DNA of 64,000 nucleotides from Orbilia blumenaviensis (Eukaryota; Ascomycota; Orbiliomycetes; Orbiliales; Orbiliaceae): positions 558,001-622,000 of the forward strand of contig JAVHNS010000019.1 in the NCBI GenBank assembly GCA_036872755.1, read 5' to 3'. Positions 57,301-64,000 of this stretch are shown piece after piece. Position 1 is the first letter of the stretch. The number at the start of each line of letters is the position of its first letter. The notes beneath the pieces are model-generated. The model had not been told where the DNA came from, ran no database searches, and saw only the letters and a list, made by a program, of their open reading frames with translations. Both the position numbers and the translations under genes were made by a program.

Positions 57301-58276
57301 TATGCCGCTCTCAGCAGCATCGAAAGTTGGCCATCTGGAAGTCGTACGATTACTAATAGCTAAAGGGGCCAATATTAATGCTACCGGGGGTATCCGTGTG
57401 AGCGCCCTTTACTGGGCTTCACAATCCGGTAATACAGATGTTGTGGAGCTGCTGTTAGCTAATGGAGCCGACGTTCATGACAGTAGCACATCGGGCTTAC
57501 CAAACCCGGCACTTTTGGCAGCATCATATCGCGGCTATGGCGATATCGTCAAATTATTACTCGCAAAAGGCGCTGACGTCAATCTAGGTGGACCACTGCA
57601 TGAGGCGTCGCGTGGGGGGCACGATGAAATCGTCGAAACACTGTTAGCCAATGGTGCTAACGTTAATGCTCGAAATAAACAAGACTACACCCCACTCCAA
57701 CTGGCGGCAACGAACGGCCATGTCGGGGTCGTCAAGTTGCTACTAAAAAGTGGAGCCGATATCAATGCTTCAAATCGATGGGGGAATCCGATTCGGTCAT
57801 CATCCAGTCATGGGTATCTCGAAGTTGTGAAAGTTCTAATAGCTCATGGTGTTGATATTGACGAGAGCGAAGCGCTTCCAGCAGCATCGCAAGGGGGCCG
57901 TGACGAAGTCATCAAAGTCCTACTAGCTGCTGGTGCTAATATAAATGCCCAAAGCCAGTCTTTCGGGAGTGCACTGCAGGCAGCATCGACCTGCGGCAAC
58001 GATAAGACTGTTGGGTTATTATTGAAAAATGGAGCCGATGTTAATGCTAAGAATAATATGCTTAGAGCAAGCAAGAATTCTCTTGAGGCCGCAGTACACC
58101 GCGGCCACTACAAAGTTGTTGAGCTTCTCTTGGATCATGGTGCTGATATGAGCCAGAGTGGATACCACAGCTATCTAATTCAGAAAGCAGCGAGAGGTGG
58201 TCATACCAAAGTTGTAGATGTTCTCTTAGCTAGAAATGAAGTTGAGACGGATGACCATTTGGTTACCGGAGACTAG
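54320..58276 (+). CDS. NLR: nucleoside phosphorylase-like / NACHT / ankyrin-repeat protein
   Basis: Exons 54320-55373, 55428-56268 and 56374-58276 give 1265 residues. Residues about 5-340 are a PNP/UDP-phosphorylase-like domain ([73 protein letters not shown]). The NACHT begins with the fungal lead-in WLSPPDPS, then Walker A GIIGCGKT (about 432) and Walker B IVLDALDECEKD (about 525). After a helical region, about residues 877-1260 form twelve ankyrin repeats of the GH.EVV.LLL..GADVN type. This is a classic fungal NLR architecture: ankyrins sense, NACHT oligomerises, and the PNP-like domain acts. Related PNP domains in immune proteins are known to cleave ATP or other purine nucleotides. No break or premature stop is seen once both introns are removed. 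Confidence 0.93.
57110..58235 (+). repeat. Ankyrin repeat-coding array, about twelve units
   Basis: Twelve 33-residue units within the NLR third exon, recognised by recurring VV(K/E)LLL..GA(D/N)(V/I)N. Units share the protein pattern but differ at the DNA level, so recent unit duplication is not obvious. Confidence 0.85.
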
Positions 58277-59673
58277 AGCCCTCGGTATACATAAACGGAA
58301 CCTAACCGTACCCATAGAGTTCCAGCTCTCTAGCCCCGATAATTGAAGCTGTATCTAGAAGTTTGACCAAGACTAAAACAAATTCTTTGCGCGAACTATC
58401 TGCCTGTGCATATGTGATATGTTAAGTTGGAAACCACTGTGCTGGAAAAGCGAACCTTTGTAATAGCATTTTAATCTGAAGTGGGGGGGGGGGGGGTTTA
58501 GTATAATACTGCATCAAATATTAGTCTAGCTATTACACACCACCAGTATAGCGCAGGTAAGTACTTACTTATCTATCAGTAGGTAAGTAATTGTTATTGG
58601 ATCCACCTACACCTAACCTCAGAGATTGCGTTGTATGTGTAGCTATAGTGTTCCTGGCGAACTAATTGCAAAAGGTCTTATAACTGTGCAATTAGCTGTA
58701 ATACGTACTAATAGCGTATTAATACTAGAGAGTTTTCTAGCGCGGTAGCCTCGGTGAAGTGGCCCGGTCGACGCCTATATATAGATATAAAGCTGCATGT
58801 ACATGCACCATAGGGGAAGGAGCAGACTTAGTAGAAGGTTTCTACGATCCAATTTTACTAACTTATACATGACCCGGTAAAGTTTACTATATTCCTGCTG
58901 AATGCCGTGTTGTTTTTGTTGTAATATTAGGGTCTGTTTGAAGATAGACCTAGGAGGCCTAAGCTTAAGAACTTGATCATGGCACCTCTGGCCGGCGCAC
59001 ACCCTTAATAAGTGTAAAGCTAGACCAATGAACAAAATGTTTATATCCTCATCTCCTAAAAATACATGGTATCCGCATCAAAAGAGACCCTAAGTGGCAA
59101 TTACATTATACACTAAAAAGAGAGAGAAACTGCGAAAAGCCTAAGCCCGAATCAAAAGAGAACGAGCCAGCCTTGCGAACTAAAAAAAAAACTAAACGAA
59201 AATCCGAACGGGTAACACTCCTCGTTAGTTGGCGTTAAAAAAGAAGTTGGTGAAGCGGCTGGGCGACGAATGGCTAGTGTACGAAGACGGGGCCTTAAGG
59301 ACTGACTGTGGAAGAGAATAGTGCTGTTGCATGCTGTTTCTTGGCTACTAATAGTTTACACCTGTTTTAGATACACACACGAACCCTCTTCCCTACGCCC
59401 CTACCCTCCTTCTAATTGACCTTCCTCTGCCCCTCGTTCCCGTTAGGTTAAAAGTATGATTTTATGAGAAAATAAATATCGTAAAAGAGAATATGTCCTT
59501 TCTCTGCAAGAACATGTATAAAAAGAGGAATTAGTGTCCCCGAAGGGATGTTTGAAAAGAGATGTTTGAGGGAAAACTACGGAGGGGGTTTTCCCGGGAG
59601 GTCATTCGTGAATAAAAAAAAAAAATTACTAAAGAAAGCAAATGAAGAAACTTTTCCCCGTTTATCGGTAATC
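58277..59673. other. Intergenic region, no gene seen
   Basis: 1.4 kb between the converging NLR and Tos1-like genes. It contains a 14-base G run (58483-58496) and several GTAAGTA-like short inverted motifs near 58557-58590. No coding segment supported. Confidence 0.5.
58483..58496. repeat. Poly-G tract (14 G)
   Basis: Uninterrupted G run in an AT-rich spacer shortly after the NLR stop. Such runs are rare in fungal DNA and error-prone in sequencing, so its length is uncertain. Confidence 0.85.
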
Positions 59674-61164
59674 TTACGAAGCGACCTTGAAGGTAGCCAT
59701 GTCGGAGGAGAATCCCTTCTTGATGGTGTCCGTAGTGATGTATTCCGGGAAGTCAAAAGAATCGTCGAGCTTCTGAATAGTAATAGTACCATCGCTGAGA
59801 TAAGAGACCATGCCAGTGAATGTGGTATCAGTAGGACGCTTGAAGTAGTCGCAGGTACCGCCACCTCCCTTTCCGGTTCCGGGGTTTCCTTGAGCGCTGT
59901 GGAGAGTCGAGGTCATATATTCGCAAGCTGGGGCCTGTGGGTAGAGAACTTCCCAGATGTCGAATTCACCACAACCGGAATCCCAGCAAGACCAGTTCTT
60001 ATCAGCAGGGTATTGTTGGGTACGTCCGATCAAAGAGTTCAAAGACCAGATAGCAGGCATGTTGGAGTTTCCGTAGATGTTGCTATCGTCAGTGTGGGCA
60101 GGTGGCATAGTAAACTTGAAGACGAAGACCTTGTTATCGCCGTCCCATCCGCCTATATTACAAAATTAAAATTAGGATAAATGGAAAGAAATAGAGCTGT
60201 TACGGGTATAGAACCAACTTACGGTAGCAGACGTCATCACCATAAGCATAACCACAGGATCCATCGCAGGTCTGGTTGGTCCAGATGGAGAATTCCTCGT
60301 TGACACCGAAGAGAGTGTTGTCAGCAAGGATCTGAGGGGTTGCGGAACCATCCTTGCCATCGGAAGTCATATGAGAAAGCGAGTTGCCGAAGCAGCTAGT
60401 CCACTTTCCGGAGCCCTGACCTCCCTTGTTGTTCAAGAAGGTAACACCCTCGAGGATCTGCTTGCCAGAGTCGTAGAATCCGGTCCTCTTCCAGACATCA
60501 CCATCTGCGGGCTTCTTTGGCTTATTGCTCTTTGAATGGGCCTTGTAGGCATTAGCGACAACCGCAGATGGGGCAGCCTTGATCTTGGTGGAGGTAGTTG
60601 TTGGGGCTGGGGCTGGGGCGTCGACGTATTGAGTGAGGGTGACAACCTCCTCGACGACTTCAGTCTTGACATTCAACTTTCTCTTCTGGTGATGATGAAG
60701 ATGCTCGAATCGGCGGTGCTTCTGTGGCGCCTCCTCACGCTTTTGGTATCCCTCTGGTAGGTCTTCATCCTCATCATCTGGTGTGTTATCAATGTAGTAG
60801 GCTGCAAAGTTGTACAGCTTAAGTGGGCCTCGAAGGTGGAAAGTAATCTTTACGAGAGGAAAAAAAAAAAAAAGGAAAATTAATAATTTAATAGGCAGAC
60901 ATTGTACACAGAGCTTTAACGTACCTGTTCATTGAGAGGAGCCAATGGACCGCTGTAGGTTCGCTCGGCATAGTCAACGGCGCATGAACCGCTGTTGTCT
61001 GACATGATACTCGGGGTCTTGAAGGTACCCGAACATCCAACATTGGTGTACTGCATTTTTGTGACTTCGTTACAGTACCAGACATTATTGATGACTTCCT
61101 TCGCCTCGCTCACCCGGCCCATGGCCAAGATGGCACCCAAAAAAACCGTTTTCCCGAACGGCAT
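59674..61164 (-). CDS. Tos1/YJL171C-like secreted cell-wall glucanase-type protein, with a phase conflict at intron 1
   Basis: Exons 61164-60925, 60848-60223 and 60152-59674, about 448 residues. Residues 1-21 are a signal peptide (PFGKTVFLGAILAMGRVSEA). The N-terminal small cysteine domain ends SGPLAPLNEQ, continuing into FHLRGPLKLYNFAAYYID. A Lys/Ala/Pro-rich linker follows. The C-terminal domain shows TFLNNKGGQGSGKW, FGNSLSHMTSDG, TCDGSCGYAYGDDVCYR, PAIWSLNSLIGRTQQYP and the acidic GCGEFDIWEVL motif, like glucanase active sites. It is probably involved in beta-1,3-glucan handling at the wall. Problem: the first exon ends in phase 0, but the only acceptor leaves the second exon one base out of frame (a TTTT run near 60840-60843 where TTT would fit). 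Either the sequence has a one-base error, splicing is unusual, or the gene is broken. The third exon joins cleanly. Confidence 0.82.
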
Positions 61165-61841
61165 CGTAACTTTAAATCGGTAAGATGGTTCCCAAGTTAG
61201 TCGGATTTCTCAATATCGCTTAAACTCGAGCGTCGAAATTCAATAAAATCGCAAAAACTGGTAATGAGCGTGATCGGACGATAAGGTCCGGTACGAAAAA
61301 GAATGACTGTGGAAAGGTCGAGGAGATTCGTGAAGTGTGCTAAAGAACACAATACATGTCGCAAGATATGCGAAGAGGAGAAAGGGAAAAGGGCAAGAGC
61401 AGAGGGGATTTGGCTAGTAATGAAGGCGCAAGTTGGGGCAGCGGTCGGCAGAAAAACATGCATGCATGGTGGAAAATTCGAAAAGGGGTGAGCCACCCCA
61501 GCAAAAGAGAAACAGGCCATTGCTGGAAACTGCTCCAAAGAGAGAAAAAGTAAAACATGGAAAGGGATCCCTGCTTGGAGGTTCTTGTCCACCCAAACGA
61601 GCCGGCGGACCACAGATAGAGGCACATATGGGGCAGGGGTAAGACGCTGAAGAAGGAAACAGATTGGTGATTGGCCAGGAACCGCTTCAATTTGGGCAAT
61701 GTGCGCATTACGCGGTGTAGCCAATGCCGCGCAGGCATTTTTTAAGATTAAGCTTCTTGGTACGTCCTCCCGCCAGGAGGTTGAAGTAAAAGTGCTCTCT
61801 TTCCGTGCTCGAAGTTTAACCTTTGCAAAGGGAGGGGAAAG

Positions 61842-61875
<34 letters not shown>

Positions 61876-64000
61876 CTAAAGAATGCCAACGAATCCCCTT
61901 TTTGTGCCTAAGTTTGACAGTTCATGCCACTTCGCGAGCGACAATTCCAACCGACAAGTTGTAAATTGTCGAGGTTCGACTGATAGAAATCTCAGCTCAG
62001 TGTTGACTGTGTGTATGTGGGATCAGTCTGCAACGTGTGCACTCTGGTGGCCACGGTGGAGCAACATTGCAATTGCAGATGGATGCATTTGGTGCTATTG
62101 CATTTGCATTTGATGCGATTGCGACCTCTCGCTCAAATCGTTTTTGAAGTTTACCGGACCGATAAATCCAGGCAGACTAAGCCGCCTGGGATGTCATGTC
62201 ATTTCGCTTGTCAATCAACAATGATAAGGAGGCCCAGTCGATTTCGATTCCATAATCAAAACCGAGAAGCGCTAGGCTGGTCGAGTCCGTCATTAAATGA
62301 CGATCGCATGACAGACTAATCGCATGACATTTTCTCCGAACTATGCTGGAGCAGCTGGAGAGTTCCTTCCAACATAGTAGTAGTAATAGTAGTAATTGCT
62401 TTGACAGCGGCAAAATTTGAAAAAAAGGTCGAGAGAGAAGGGGAAAAAAAAGTGGAAAGAGAATTTGACATAGCCAATCGAGTGCAGGCAGGGATAAATC
62501 AAAAGAAAGAGGAAGGGAACAGCTACGTACCAGTAGAGAGGAACACTTCGCACCAAATATAGCACTATAATTGATGGCGTTAGCTAACATTCCAGAGATC
62601 GGGAGGTGCCAAATTTCAACGTGAAAATGCCATCAACATGGTACCCGAGAATCTGTCAATTGGATAAATAGCGTCATTCCTCTGAACTTACCGTTTATGA
62701 GGGGTTTGCGACAGGAAAGGGTAGATTTGATTAAAGTCCCCGCGTCCCAGAAGGGTGCACTTTCCTTCCTGATCCGCTGTTGCGAATAAGAAGATAAGAA
62801 GTTCCCAGCAGAAGGCAGCTAGCTTTCCCTCCTTCTAAGTTACTTAATTGTGTAACCTGCAAACGACCAGAGAGAAAAGGAGTGTATATCACCAGGATCG
62901 GACGAAAAAGGACTAACGACCGGCCGTGAAGAATCGAAAAGGAAAGACCTTTAAAGGGATGGATTTGTTGTTGTTAACAATTGGAACCAATCTTTTGTAT
63001 GTGAGTGAGTATGATTGTCGTAATAATGTGGTGATGATGATAATGAGGACGATGGAGGACGATAACAAAGAAAAGGATGATGATGATGGTAAGAAGAAGA
63101 AGAAGAAGAAAGCAGAGAGACGGAGACAGACGTTTGTACTAGAAAGAGCGACAGTCCCTTTCTTTTTGTTCTCGGCACCAAGATGTTATCAATTATAAGC
63201 ATCAGAAAGCTGCGCGCAGGAAAGGGCATGGCGCACCAGAACTTCCTCCTTTCTGGTCCATCCAGCAGCCGCCATGCTGCATCGCTGGGGAACACACCTA
63301 ACCTCGTCGGGGGGCCATATGCTGGCGTGGTCGTTGAACCCACCGCTGCTTCAAGGGGATAATGCTTCAAATCTCGAAAGCGAAAGTTGAGGGCTTCCTG
63401 CACGGTGATGGCTAGCCTGGTGGCATCGTCAAATTCCGAACCGAGTCAAGTCCAGATCTAACAAGCTAGCGCCCTTTGTTACGCAACATACAACGCGTCC
63501 ACTCTCGGTCCAGTGGACCTCAATCAGAGAGCTAGCTATCACGATCACCCCTCGAACGAATCTTATATCGATCGTTTTCAAACGATTTAGTTGGCTCCCT
63601 TCCAATTCAATTCAATTCAAACAAATACAAGCTAAACTACAGACTATCGGCACGGGAAACTCCGATTAAATTATCAGACTAACCGTTGAGTTCAAGTTCA
63701 TAGACTGCACCTGCACTTCGATCTGCAGGCCGATGCAGGTACCGTTTGCAGAGGTTGTGCCACGTTCACATGCATACTAGCCAAGTCTCAGTCGGCAAGT
63801 AAGCTCTGCAGGAACAGACGAGACTCGGCTTATCTCATCATCAGGTCAGATCAGAAACCCGTTTAATTTGTTGACAGGACCGGACAGCAGGTCCCTGTCA
63901 GACAAATTCCTTCACAGACAGGTGGTACGTAGTAGTACGTACACAGTGGTACTGTCCACTTCCAAATATCACGCATCCCAAGCTCCTGAACAATGCAGAA
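61165..64000. other. Terminal intergenic region, no gene supported
   Basis: 2.8 kb with the promoter of the Tos1-like gene at its left. It contains a 30-base A run (61842-61871), a TAG/TAA-type trinucleotide tract near 62373-62398, a GAT/GAA-rich tract near 63070-63115 and a short AATTC repeat near 63602-63620. Open frames at 61197-61889, 62177-62590 and 62951-63403 are low in complexity and overlap each other on both strands. Confidence 0.5.
61842..61871. repeat. Poly-A tract (about 30 A)
   Basis: Longest homopolymer in the window, lying upstream of the Tos1-like gene. On the minus strand it reads as poly-T, which can act as a nucleosome-depleting promoter element. Confidence 0.9.

Noticed and set aside
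61197..61889. 230-codon minus-strand ORF containing a poly-Phe run
   Set aside because: The poly-Phe is the 30-base A run read on the other strand; the rest has no motif and overlaps other frames.

Overview
The window is nuclear DNA of a filamentous ascomycete (Pezizomycotina). The signs are genes split by short GT-AG introns of about 45-130 nt with CTAAC/CTGAC-like branch sites, intergenic poly-A and poly-pyrimidine tracts, and a typical mould gene set: a HET-domain gene, a nucleoside-phosphorylase/NACHT/ankyrin NLR, a Tos1-type cell-wall protein and filamentous-type calnexin and CFT1. A leotiomycete is my guess, but nothing here proves the class. No CRISPR array, operon, rRNA gene or intact transposon was seen, and I could not support any tRNA gene.

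Layout. 1.8-6.1 kb: a FUN30/SMARCAD1 chromatin remodeller with a lysine-rich ORF in the same frame just past its stop. 7.3-20.8 kb: VMA21, methylmalonate-semialdehyde dehydrogenase, calnexin, methylthioribulose-1-phosphate dehydratase (MDE1), a PP2C phosphatase and one uncertain small gene. 21.7-30.6 kb: an Scm3-type centromere chaperone, a membrane-anchored cysteine synthase, NDUFAF7 and an orphan cysteine-rich surface-type protein. 32.5-43.4 kb: TFIIS, capping protein beta, CFT1/CPSF160 and an LMBD1-like membrane protein, a dense housekeeping block.

44.0-58.3 kb is different in character. It holds a HET gene and a NIF3-like gene, then a cluster made of (i) a PfkB-like / degenerate AAA-like / RyR fusion protein, (ii) a CorA-like membrane protein with an apparent frame break, (iii) a small protein that is essentially a second RyR domain, and (iv) a PNP-NACHT-ankyrin NLR. 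Such domains are associated with non-self recognition and nucleotide signalling, so this looks like an immune-type island and is the most interesting part of the window. That the genes act together is inference from proximity and the shared RyR domain.

59.7-61.2 kb is a Tos1-like cell-wall protein with an apparent one-base frame problem; 61.2-64.0 kb has no gene I can support. Exon boundaries given below were worked out by hand from splice sites, frame and family motifs; where they fail I say so.
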